A stretch of 7,125 nt of DNA from Nitrososphaeraceae archaeon (GCA_025922755.1 JAICHE010000055.1:1-7125), one strand, 5' to 3'; counted from the first letter of the stretch, positions 1-6,152 are shown. Program-made: numbers and translations. Notes: a model not told the origin generated them from the sequence alone.

Positions 1-1
1 C

Positions 2-226
2 AAAAGACATGTTTTCCAAGGACATGAATTTCATTATTCCAAATTAGAATCAGTATCATCTGATTCAAAATTTTCATATGAATTAAAAATTGGAGAGGGA
101 ATTAAAAATCACTTTGATGGAATGGTTGAATACAATACTTTAGCCTCCTATGGGCATCTATATTTTGGTGGTTCTGATTACGCAAAAATTTTTGTAAAAA
201 ACTGCATTAAGACATCAAGAGGCTAA
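2..226 (+). CDS. cbiA: Cobyrinate a,c-diamide synthase, C-terminal fragment (CbiA/CobB family)
   Basis: Only the last 74 codons are present; the gene runs off the left edge in frame 2 and ends with TAA at 224-226. The protein normally amidates the a and c carboxylates of (hydrogeno)cobyrinate, using glutamine and ATP, in the cytoplasm. This fragment is the end of the class I glutamine amidotransferase domain. It shows the family block GHEFHYS (fragment residues 7-13), a DG pair (39-40), and ASYGHLYF (48-55). His52 in that last block corresponds to the family's conserved HLHF histidine, thought to activate the catalytic cysteine; here the second histidine of HLHF is Tyr. The ATP-binding domain and nucleophilic Cys lie outside the window. 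It converges on cbiC with a 12-nt overlap (215-226), which puts B12 genes on both strands. A CobQ-type cobyric acid synthase is less likely given GHEFHYS. Family call fairly sure. Confidence 0.85.
   Translation, partial: KRHVFQGHEFHYSKLESVSSDSKFSYELKIGEGIKNHFDGMVEYNTLASYGHLYFGGSDYAKIFVKNCIKTSRG
183..201 (-). terminator. Possible U-rich terminator of the cbi operon
   Basis: Read on the minus strand, 14-31 nt past the cbiC stop codon, there is a run of six T (201-196) followed after a short break by five T (188-184). Archaeal transcription often ends at such oligo-T tracts without a strong hairpin. The tract lies inside the convergent cbiA coding region, so part of it may simply reflect lysine and phenylalanine codons in an AT-rich gene. 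Confidence 0.3.
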
Positions 227-856
227 ATCTGCTCTTAGTAATTTGTATAATGCATTAATTATTGCTGATGCGGAAGAACTTCCTCCCTTTCTACCAATAT
301 TAGTAATAAAAGGAACTTCACTCAGTTTGGAGAGCTCTTCTTTTGATTCTGGGGCACAGATAAAGCCCACAGGAATACCTATGATTAAAGCGGGCTTGGT
401 AATTCCTTCCTTTACCATGCTGATTACCTCCAAAAGGGCAGTTGGGGCATTTCCTATTGCAACTATTCCCCCATCAATATCAGATGAAGCATATCTCATT
501 GAAACTTGCGATCTTGTTTTTCCTTGTTTTTTTGCTAGTTCCATTACTTCAGGAGAAGAAATGTTACAAATTATATTATTTCCAAAATCTCTTGGATTTT
601 GTTTGTTTAGTCCCCCTATTACACCATTTACATCGACAACTATACTACAACCATTTTTGAGTGCATTAATTCCACTTTCAATTGCCCCTGCAGAAAAAAT
701 TATTCTATTTTTATCTGCAAAATCAAAATCTGCAGTAGAATGAATTATTCTTCTTACAATGGGCCATTCTTTTTCATTATAATTATGACTACCAATTTCT
801 TTTTCAATCATTTCCATGCTTGCATCTTCAATGGATTGTCCTTTTTCAGTTTGCAT
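215..856 (-). CDS. cbiC: Cobalt-precorrin-8 methylmutase (CbiC/CobH family)
   Basis: Cytoplasmic enzyme that shifts the methyl group from C11 to C12 of cobalt-precorrin-8 to give cobyrinate. The 213 residues match the family's usual length. Visible family blocks are RRIIHSTADFDF (35-46), whose His39 matches the catalytic histidine known from CobH; DVNGVIGG (75-82); the GNAPTALL loop (135-142); the GIPVGF segment (160-165) followed by ESKEEL; and the C-terminal GRKGGSSSASAIINAL (188-203). The usual VGF(V/I)GAAESKE reads VGFICAPESKE here. The ATG at 854-856 is preceded by a good Shine-Dalgarno (GAGAGGT, 5-nt spacer). It overlaps the upstream cbiX by 11 nt, so it is the last gene of the leftward cbiD-cbiG-cbiX-cbiC operon and probably translationally coupled. 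Its 3' end overlaps convergent cbiA. Assignment is secure. Confidence 0.95.
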   Translation of the reverse strand: MQTEKGQSIEDASMEMIEKEIGSHNYNEKEWPIVRRIIHSTADFDFADKNRIIFSAGAIESGINALKNGCSIVVDVNGVIGGLNKQNPRDFGNNIICNISSPEVMELAKKQGKTRSQVSMRYASSDIDGGIVAIGNAPTALLEVISMVKEGITKPALIIGIPVGFICAPESKEELSKLSEVPFITNIGRKGGSSSASAIINALYKLLRADLAS

Positions 857-1598
857 TTTCTACCTCTCTTGCTCGTTCAATAATCAAATCTATCATTTTT
901 TCGTCTGTTCCTAAATGTTTAGTAATACACACTTTTTTCAAATTAGCTTTTTCAAGAGCTGGTTTAAGATCATTATTAATATCAGTTTTAACATGAGCTC
1001 CCTCATGTAAAAAATAAAAAACAATTACAAGAACTTCTGGTTTATTTTGTTCACACTTTTTTATTCCCTCAAAAATATCAGGTTGTTCTATTTCAAGAAA
1101 ACATCTACTTACATTTCTATATTCTTCTTTTAATTCATCTACTACATAATTTAACGAGAGTTGTGCATTTGGATCTTTACTCCCATGTCCAATAACCATA
1201 ACATCTACATTTTTTTTTGGAATTGAAATATTATTTTCTTCTAAAGACGAAGAAATTCGATTTTCAACAAGATTTACTAGAGTTTTATGCATGCTCATGG
1301 GTTTTGTTACAACAAATTTTACATTGGTATCCTTTTGAAATTTCATTACATCAGAAACTGCTAATTTGACCTTTTTTCCTGGATAAAGAAAGTATGGAAC
1401 TATTGTGAGAGATTCTATATCTTGCTTTAATGATTTTTCAATTCCATCTTCAATAAAAGGGGGCTCCACTTCGAGGAAACAATAGTCTGCAAAATTGTAT
1501 TCTCCTTTTTTCTTTACTTGTTTACAAATTTCCTCTAACTCTTCCGAGGCTTCTCTTTCTCGACTTCCTCTGTCAATTAACAATAAACCCCGTTTCAA
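846..1598 (-). CDS. cbiX: Sirohydrochlorin cobaltochelatase, two-domain (CbiX family)
   Basis: Inserts Co2+ into sirohydrochlorin, the first committed step of early-cobalt B12 synthesis. At 250 residues it is a tandem of two CbiX units (about 3-115 and 131-245), twice the size of the small archaeal CbiXS. The C-terminal unit keeps both metal-site histidines: GHGSKDPNA (137-145, His138) and YFLHEGAHVKTDI (195-207, His202). In the N-terminal unit both are lost: LIDRGSRE (7-14) has Arg10 and PYFLYPGKKV (68-77) has Lys76, so only the second half should be catalytic. The start is TTG, inside a TTGA overlap with the cbiG stop; GAGGAT lies six bases upstream, and no in-frame ATG gives the LLLIDRGS strand. 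The family also includes iron (SirB) and nickel (CfbA) chelatases; cobalt is inferred from the neighbouring cbi genes. Confidence 0.9.
   Translation of the reverse strand: MKRGLLLIDRGSREREASEELEEICKQVKKKGEYNFADYCFLEVEPPFIEDGIEKSLKQDIESLTIVPYFLYPGKKVKLAVSDVMKFQKDTNVKFVVTKPMSMHKTLVNLVENRISSSLEENNISIPKKNVDVMVIGHGSKDPNAQLSLNYVVDELKEEYRNVSRCFLEIEQPDIFEGIKKCEQNKPEVLVIVFYFLHEGAHVKTDINNDLKPALEKANLKKVCITKHLGTDEKMIDLIIERAREVENAN
862..868 (-). promoter_or_regulatory. Ribosome binding site of cbiC
   Basis: Minus-strand GAGAGGT lies five bases before the cbiC ATG and inside the last codons of cbiX. It contains GAGGT, complementary to the conserved 3' end of archaeal 16S rRNA. It supports the chosen start and independent re-initiation at the 11-nt gene overlap. 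Confidence 0.55.
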
Positions 1599-2644
1599 CC
1601 CATTATCCTCGCTATTGCTACAGTCAAATCAGGAGGGAATTTCTGTTTTTCCACGATTAATTTGCCTTTTGAAACCTTAATTGCAGCAGCCTCAGACACG
1701 CTAGCTGTACCCTCAAAGGATTTTACAGTCTCTGATGGGTTGGGAGCTGGAATTTCTGCCAACTCTTCTCTATCTACGAATTCAACTGGAACTCCCATTT
1801 CTTTTCCTAATTCAATTAATCCTTGTACATCTTTTGGCTTTTTTATTGAAGCAAGTTTTGAAATGGAATCTGAACTTAGTTGAAATTTTTGTAAACAATC
1901 CATTATCCCATTTTTTATAGTCTGCTTTGATGTGTTCCAATGCAATCCAATCCCTATAACCAAAGAAGGAGGACGATAAACAACTGAATTGGCCAAAAGT
2001 TCATCTTCAATTATTTTATCTGTAATTATCAAATATCCTTTAGAATTAGAATTTTTCAAATCTTCTTTGTTCTTGTAAATTTTGACATTAGATGGTAATT
2101 CTGTACACCAATCGGTTTTACCAGCATCTTGAAAAACGCCAATTTTTTCTTCATTTACCATATATGCACTAATTTTAGTTACTGTTGAATCATCTTGTAT
2201 TTTCCATCCAAGATCTCTTCCTAAAAGATCTACTGCAATTGTTTTATTCACATCCGCAGCCGTTGTAATTACAGGTTGAGAATTTAGTTTCTTTGCTATA
2301 TTTACTGATAATTCATTTGCTCCTCCTAGATGACCTGATAATACACTTATGACAAAGTTAGCTTTGTCATCAATAACTAAAACAGCTGGGTCAGTTTTCT
2401 TATCCTTCAAAAATGGAGAAATTAATCTTATTACAGCTCCTAAGGAAAATAAGCAAATCAGTGCACTATTATTTTGAAATAACTCAATGATTTTTTTTGA
2501 AGTTGGTTCAGAATACCAATGAAATTCTTCATTATTTGAGAATTTTGACGGAGCATATACATCCCAATTAGGAAAAAACTCTTTTAATTTTCTCCCAATC
2601 TCTAAAGCATTTTTAGTAATAGCTAAAATTGCAACTTTTTCCAC
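1595..2644 (-). CDS. cbiG: Cobalt-precorrin-5A hydrolase (CbiG)
   Basis: Opens the delta-lactone of cobalt-precorrin-5A, releasing acetaldehyde (the C20 fragment) and giving cobalt-precorrin-5B, the substrate of CbiD, whose gene lies just upstream. The 349 residues are a normal CbiG length. The N-terminal domain (about 1-130) starts with a beta strand, EKVAILAIT, and carries the family block VLSGHLGGANELS (101-113), then VITTAADVN (125-133). The C-terminal domain starts at VIGIGLHWNTS (229-239) and ends with ASVSEAAAI (314-322) and LTVAIAR (340-346). The usual arginine of the GxGCRxG turn is replaced by LHWN here. The start is GTG (2644-2642); an in-frame TGA 12 bp upstream rules out a longer form. 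Only 37 nt separate it from cbiD, and its stop overlaps the cbiX start. No strong Shine-Dalgarno is seen. Confidence 0.93.
   Translation of the reverse strand: MEKVAILAITKNALEIGRKLKEFFPNWDVYAPSKFSNNEEFHWYSEPTSKKIIELFQNNSALICLFSLGAVIRLISPFLKDKKTDPAVLVIDDKANFVISVLSGHLGGANELSVNIAKKLNSQPVITTAADVNKTIAVDLLGRDLGWKIQDDSTVTKISAYMVNEEKIGVFQDAGKTDWCTELPSNVKIYKNKEDLKNSNSKGYLIITDKIIEDELLANSVVYRPPSLVIGIGLHWNTSKQTIKNGIMDCLQKFQLSSDSISKLASIKKPKDVQGLIELGKEMGVPVEFVDREELAEIPAPNPSETVKSFEGTASVSEAAAIKVSKGKLIVEKQKFPPDLTVAIARIMG
1605..1610 (-). promoter_or_regulatory. Ribosome binding site deciding the TTG start of cbiX
   Basis: Minus-strand GAGGAT lies six bases before TTG at 1598-1596 and inside the last codons of cbiG. 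It makes the non-ATG start credible and suggests coupled translation of cbiG and cbiX across their TTGA overlap. Confidence 0.5.
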
Positions 2645-2681
2645 ACTCAGAAACTTTCAAAATTAATAAAATACCTTACTA

Positions 2682-3767
2682 CTAGGATTTTTTAGCTAGA
2701 ATATTTCCATCAAAATCGAACAAAATTATTTCTAATGAGACCTTTTCTTCCGAATGTTTTTTCATGTGATTATAGGTTTTATCGCAAATTTGTTCAAAAA
2801 ATCCATCAATTTGGTTTTCTTGGATTATCTCGGATACGTGTCTGGCTGTATTAGCATTCAAAATTTTTTGAATTATTTGTTCATTTGCGCCGCATTTTTG
2901 TGCTAACCCTGATAAAAATTTCATATCAATTTTGGATCCTTTCACATGAGTCTGTTTTACACCAGCTGCCATTTTAGCTAGTTTTCCAATAAATCCCACA
3001 ATGAATGCTTTCTTGATATTTTTTTTTGCACATTGCTGCATAGTATATCCAGAGAAATCTCCCATCTGAACAAAACAATGATCAGGCAAATCTATAATTT
3101 TTTTAGCAAAATCTTCGCTTCTTCCACCAGTAGTCAAAACAACTGTTTCATTTCCCATAGCAATTGCCACATCAAGATTTTGTCTTATTGAGGCTGCATA
3201 CGAAGCAGTTGAAAATGGAATGACGATTCCACTTGTTCCTAAAATTGAAATTCCATTCAATATTCCGATTCGTGGATTATCTGTTTTGGGTCCTAGTTCC
3301 CTACCTTTGGGTACAGAAATTATAACTTTAAGACCACAATTTTTTAGCAAGCTCTTTGCAACAATTTCTAAATTTTCTTTGATCATTTTTTTGGGAACTG
3401 GATTAATTGCAGGTTTATTAATTTCTAAACCTAGCCCAGGTTTTGTTACGATCCCAACTCCTTCACCACCATCAATCTCAATTACATTTTTCTCATCCGT
3501 TATGGATAAATCAACTATAATCTCAGCCCCATGAGTGACATCCGGATCGTCTCCTCCATCTTTGATTACTGAAGCACAAGCTTTTCCTTTTTCAAATTTA
3601 CAAAAATGAATAGGAATTTTAATAAAATTTCCCTTGGGAAGTTTAACCTCAACATGTTCGATAACTTTCTGTTTAATTACTGATTGAACCGCAGCTATCG
3701 CTGCAGCAGTGGCGGAAGTACCAGTAGTAAATCCTGTTTTTAATTTTTTTTTATCTGTATTTTCCAC
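2682..3767 (-). CDS. cbiD: Cobalt-precorrin-5B C1-methyltransferase (CbiD)
   Basis: Methylates C1 of the corrin ring with S-adenosylmethionine. It belongs to the CbiD family, which is distinct from the CbiF/H/L methyltransferases. The 361 residues match the family. Blocks in order: LKTGFTTGTSATAAAIAAV (9-27), DGGDDPDVTHGAEI (70-83), GGEGVGIVTKPGLG (100-113), PAINPVPKKMI (119-129), GISILGTSGIV (172-182), MGNETVVLTTGGRSE (204-218), QMGDFSGYTMQQC (234-246) and GVKQTHVKGSKIDMKFL (269-285). The start is GTG (3767-3765), preceded at six bases by a weak AGGCAGGAT. An ATG further in would remove part of the first block. It is the first gene of the leftward cbi operon, 37 nt ahead of cbiG, and shares an 83-bp divergent promoter region with the SDR gene. 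Assignment is secure. Confidence 0.96.
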   Translation of the reverse strand: MENTDKKKLKTGFTTGTSATAAAIAAVQSVIKQKVIEHVEVKLPKGNFIKIPIHFCKFEKGKACASVIKDGGDDPDVTHGAEIIVDLSITDEKNVIEIDGGEGVGIVTKPGLGLEINKPAINPVPKKMIKENLEIVAKSLLKNCGLKVIISVPKGRELGPKTDNPRIGILNGISILGTSGIVIPFSTASYAASIRQNLDVAIAMGNETVVLTTGGRSEDFAKKIIDLPDHCFVQMGDFSGYTMQQCAKKNIKKAFIVGFIGKLAKMAAGVKQTHVKGSKIDMKFLSGLAQKCGANEQIIQKILNANTARHVSEIIQENQIDGFFEQICDKTYNHMKKHSEEKVSLEIILFDFDGNILAKKS

Positions 3768-3815
3768 GATAATCCTGCCTATTTTGATGTATTAACTCTT
3801 GTTTGATTTTCTTAG

Positions 3816-3828
3816 AATATATTTAAAA
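3816..3828 (+). promoter_or_regulatory. Candidate TATA box of the SDR gene
   Basis: The same AT block reads AATATATTTAAAA on the plus strand and lies 22-35 bp before the ATG at 3851. An archaeal start point about 25 nt downstream would fall close to the ATG, giving a nearly leaderless mRNA. This agrees with the lack of a Shine-Dalgarno in the preceding bases. Because the box is nearly symmetrical it may serve both divergent genes. Confidence 0.35.
3818..3827 (-). promoter_or_regulatory. Candidate TATA box of the cbiD-cbiG-cbiX-cbiC operon
   Basis: The minus strand reads TTTAAATATA here, close to the archaeal TATA consensus. With a start point about 25 nt downstream (near 3797), the leader would be about 30 nt and would hold the weak Shine-Dalgarno-like AGGCAGGAT (3780-3772) before the GTG of cbiD. 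The gap is too short for a cobalamin riboswitch and none is visible. Confidence 0.4.
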
Positions 3829-3850
3829 TTAAAATTAACATTAACTGAAT

Positions 3851-4720
3851 ATGTCAAAAAATACACAAGTAGTTGTAACAGGTGCAAGCGGATTTGTGGC
3901 TAAAAATATTAGAAAATTTCTTTCACAAAACAATTTTAATTTAATTTCTATATCTAGAAAAAATTTTACCAGATTAAAAAATGAAACCAAAATTGTTTCA
4001 CTTAATTATGATGAAAAAGATATTCTTCCAACAATAAAAAATTCTCATGGTTTAATTCATTTAGTAGGAATAGGAAAACAATCGATAAAAAATGACTTTA
4101 ATTCAATAAATCTTGGATTTACTAAAAAAATAATAAATTTATGTAAAAAAGGAAATATTGAAAAAATTATTTTTAATAGTGGATTAGGAGTATCCAAAGA
4201 TACTTCACTTGGATATTTTATTTCAAAATATCATGCAGAGCAAGAGATTATCAAATCAGGTTTGAATTATACCATTTTTAGACCATCATATATTGTAGGA
4301 AAAGATGATTTGCTAACAGTATATTTAAAAAAACAAATCAAGAATAAGGAAATCATAATTCCTGGGAGTGGAAAATATTCAATTCAACCCATCTACATTA
4401 ATGATGTTGCAAAAATAATTAAAAAATCATTAATTGATGATAAATTTAAGAAAAAAATTTTAGATTTAGTAGGGTCCGAATCAATCCCTTTCCAAGAATA
4501 CGTAAAACTTTTTTCAAGAAATAAAATCAAAATCAAAAATGTAGATTTGGAAATGTGTTATAATGACGCAATAAACAATCCTCGTAGTGCAATATCTGTA
4601 GATGATCTTAATCTTTTGATTGGAGATTTTAAAGGAGATTACAAAAAACTAAAAAATATTTCAAAAATTGAATTTCAATCTATTCGTGAACTATTAAACT
4701 CCAGCATCTTGTTTCAATGA
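3851..4720 (+). CDS. Atypical SDR / NAD(P)-dependent epimerase-like protein (NDUFA9-like)
   Basis: Rossmann-fold nucleotide-binding protein of the extended/atypical short-chain dehydrogenase group, 289 residues, cytoplasmic, with no signal or membrane span. Visible parts: the dinucleotide turn VVVTGASGFVAKNI (7-20), where the third glycine of GxxGxxG is Ala17; strand LIHLVGIG (68-75); IIFNSGLGVS (106-115); a YxxxK pair, Tyr122 and Lys126, in GYFISKYHAEQ (121-131); FRPSYIVG (143-150); and QPIYINDVAKII (179-190). These C-terminal blocks resemble the complex I NDUFA9-like and NmrA-like branch more than sugar epimerases. The substrate cannot be read from the sequence. It starts at an ATG without Shine-Dalgarno, diverges from cbiD and overlaps convergent metK by 27 nt. 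It is strikingly rich in Lys, Ile and Asn. Possible roles are quinone or respiratory-complex chaperoning, or an unknown reductase. Confidence 0.8.
   Translation: MSKNTQVVVTGASGFVAKNIRKFLSQNNFNLISISRKNFTRLKNETKIVSLNYDEKDILPTIKNSHGLIHLVGIGKQSIKNDFNSINLGFTKKIINLCKKGNIEKIIFNSGLGVSKDTSLGYFISKYHAEQEIIKSGLNYTIFRPSYIVGKDDLLTVYLKKQIKNKEIIIPGSGKYSIQPIYINDVAKIIKKSLIDDKFKKKILDLVGSESIPFQEYVKLFSRNKIKIKNVDLEMCYNDAINNPRSAISVDDLNLLIGDFKGDYKKLKNISKIEFQSIRELLNSSILFQ
4643..4667 (-). terminator. Possible U-rich terminator of lsm-metK
   Basis: Downstream of the metK stop, the minus strand carries T5, T6 and T6 runs (4667-4663, 4656-4651, 4648-4643) within about 50 nt, inside the 3' end of the convergent SDR gene. 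Clustered oligo-T tracts are the usual archaeal termination signal. The same bases encode lysines in the SDR gene, so chance is possible. Confidence 0.35.
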
Positions 4721-5860
4721 TCCGGCTTTGTCTGTTTTTTCCCAACTAAATTCTGGTTCATTTCGTCCAAAGTGACCATAAGCAGCAGTTTTTCTATAAA
4801 TTGGTCTTTTCAAATCAAGTGTAGATATTATTCCCGAGGGTTTCATATCAAAATGCTTTCTAACTAAATCTTCTATTTTTTCTTCAGGAATTTTATTTGT
4901 TCCAAATGTATTTACATAAAGAGATACAGGTTCAGCGACACCAATTGCATAAGCTAGCTGAACTTCACATCTTTCTGCTAAACCTGCGGCAACAATATTT
5001 TTTGCAATGTATCTGCACATATAGCAAGCTGATCTATCGACTTTGGATGGATCTTTTCCTGAAAAGGCTCCACCACCATGTCTTCCAAAACCACCATAGG
5101 TATCTACTATTATTTTTCTTCCAGTTAACCCTGCATCCCCATGTGGTCCTCCAATTACAAATTTGCCTGTTGGATTTACATGAATTACAATATCATCATT
5201 CCAAAGACTTCCTAAAACTGGTTTGATTACTTTATCTATCATTTCTTTTGTAATTTCTTCTTGAGAAATTTCCGGAGCGTGTTGAGTTGAAACTACAACC
5301 GTCTCAATTTTAGTAGGTTTATTGTTTTCATATCTTACAGAAACCTGAGTTTTCCCATCAGGCCTAACCCAAGGTAAAGTGCTATTTTTTCTGACTTTTG
5401 ATAATTGTTGAGCAAGTTTTTGAGAAAGTAAAATTGGCATTGGCATTAACTCCTCAGTTTCATTTGTTGCATATCCAAACATTAATCCTTGATCTCCAGC
5501 TCCTTGTTCTTTCTCGGCAGTTGCAGTTATTCCTTGGCTAATATCTGGACTTTGAGCATGAAGTCTAAGAGTTACTTCACATGATTCAGTATCAAACATC
5601 AAATCTTTATTATCATACCCAATTTCTCGTATTGTCTTTCTTACCAATTGTTCTTGGGCTGATTTGTCAAAATTTGCTTTTGATGTTACTTCTCCAACTA
5701 CCGCAACAAAATCTGTTGTAACTAACGTCTCAACAGCAACTCTTGATTCGGGATCTTGTTTTAGATACTCATCTAAAAAAGCATCTGAAATTTGATCACA
5801 TATTTTATCTGGATGTCCTTCTGTTACTGACTCTGATGTAAACAGAAAATTATTAGTCAT
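4694..5860 (-). CDS. metK: S-adenosylmethionine synthetase, bacterial/eukaryotic type
   Basis: Makes S-adenosylmethionine from methionine and ATP, supplying CbiD and other methyltransferases. From the ATG at 5860-5858 it has 388 residues, the usual MetK length. Blocks, numbered from that ATG: FTSESVTEGHPDKICDQISD (7-26), with the ATP-site histidine in EGHPDK; ACR-type loop GAGDQGLMFGYA (120-131); HVNPTGKFVIGGPHGDAGLTG (from 227); GGGAFSGKDPSKVDRSA (262-278); and AYGHFGR (360-366). An in-frame GTG at 5869 would add three residues. I prefer the ATG because the distance to FTSESV then matches other MetKs (E. coli starts MAKHLFTSES). Most archaea instead use a distantly related synthetase, so this is the bacterial form. 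It lies 15 nt after lsm, likely in one operon, and overlaps the SDR gene by 27 nt at its 3' end. Confidence 0.95.
   Translation of the reverse strand: MTNNFLFTSESVTEGHPDKICDQISDAFLDEYLKQDPESRVAVETLVTTDFVAVVGEVTSKANFDKSAQEQLVRKTIREIGYDNKDLMFDTESCEVTLRLHAQSPDISQGITATAEKEQGAGDQGLMFGYATNETEELMPMPILLSQKLAQQLSKVRKNSTLPWVRPDGKTQVSVRYENNKPTKIETVVVSTQHAPEISQEEITKEMIDKVIKPVLGSLWNDDIVIHVNPTGKFVIGGPHGDAGLTGRKIIVDTYGGFGRHGGGAFSGKDPSKVDRSACYMCRYIAKNIVAAGLAERCEVQLAYAIGVAEPVSLYVNTFGTNKIPEEKIEDLVRKHFDMKPSGIISTLDLKRPIYRKTAAYGHFGRNEPEFSWEKTDKAGSLKQDAGV
4735..4740 (+). terminator. Possible oligo-T terminator of the SDR gene
   Basis: A run of six T lies 15-20 nt after the SDR stop codon, within the 3' end of metK on the other strand. 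It is a single short tract and therefore a weak call. Confidence 0.2.
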
Positions 5861-5875
5861 AGGAACCACTAGATT

Positions 5876-6118
5876 TTAGAGTTCGTTTTCAATTTTGATA
5901 AATAATACATTATTGCCTCTGACTATTACTCTGCCGTAATTTGCAATCACCTTATCTTCATGGAGTTCTTCAGCATCAGTCATAATCAAATTCATATACG
6001 AATCGACATTATCCATTTTTCCTTTATACTCTACTTCATTTTTCAGTCTTACAGTGACTTTCTTTTTTGTGCTTTTTTGAAGCATTGTTAATGGTCTTTT
6101 TGCGCTATTTTGTGACAC
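5876..6118 (-). CDS. Archaeal Sm-like (LSm/SmAP) RNA-binding protein
   Basis: Small protein of 80 residues with a single Sm fold, which in archaea forms heptameric rings that bind U-rich RNA. The Sm1 motif is at about 20-46 (VTVRLKNEVEYKGKMDNVDS, then YMNLIM), with the D-x-YMNL signature at 39-45. Sm2 is at about 62-75 (YGRVIVRGNNVLFI), with the RGNN RNA-contact residues. The N-terminal RPLTMLQKS helix is typical of archaeal family members. The start is GTG (6118-6116): an in-frame TAA lies six bases upstream, and the next ATG (codon 12) would cut the N-terminal helix. No Shine-Dalgarno is seen, so the mRNA may have a very short leader. In many archaea lsm is paired with the ribosomal protein L37e gene. 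Here it is followed by metK, and no L37e gene is present. Confidence 0.93.
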   Translation of the reverse strand: MSQNSAKRPLTMLQKSTKKKVTVRLKNEVEYKGKMDNVDSYMNLIMTDAEELHEDKVIANYGRVIVRGNNVLFIKIENEL

Positions 6119-6152
6119 TAATTATTCACTTAATTTGGCATCGTTGTTATCT

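Noticed and set aside
442..660. Open frame of 72 codons on the plus strand within cbiC
   Set aside because: Antisense shadow of cbiC with no motif or Shine-Dalgarno support.
243..743. Open frame of 166 codons on the plus strand within cbiC
   Set aside because: It is antisense to the well-supported cbiC, has no family motifs, and its hydrophobic Pro/Ser/Phe-rich product is typical of a reverse-strand shadow.
1662..1920. Two short plus-strand frames across the 3' part of cbiG
   Set aside because: Antisense to conserved CbiG blocks (the SEAAAI and VxVAIAR region); no evidence of coding.
3220..3534. Plus-strand frame of 104 codons within cbiD
   Set aside because: Antisense to the most conserved part of CbiD, so its openness is explained by the real gene.
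3768..3850. Cobalamin riboswitch upstream of cbiD
   Set aside because: The gap is only 83 bp, very AT-rich and without B12-box-like sequence; such riboswitches need about 200 nt and are not expected in archaea of this kind.
4897..5226. Plus-strand frame of 109 codons within metK
   Set aside because: The product is a His/Leu/Gln-rich shadow of MetK codons and resembles no protein family.
5861..5869. GTG at 5869 as the metK start
   Set aside because: It adds only three residues; the ATG at 5860 gives the usual distance to the FTSESVTEGHPDK block. The GTG cannot be excluded, since neither start has a clear Shine-Dalgarno.
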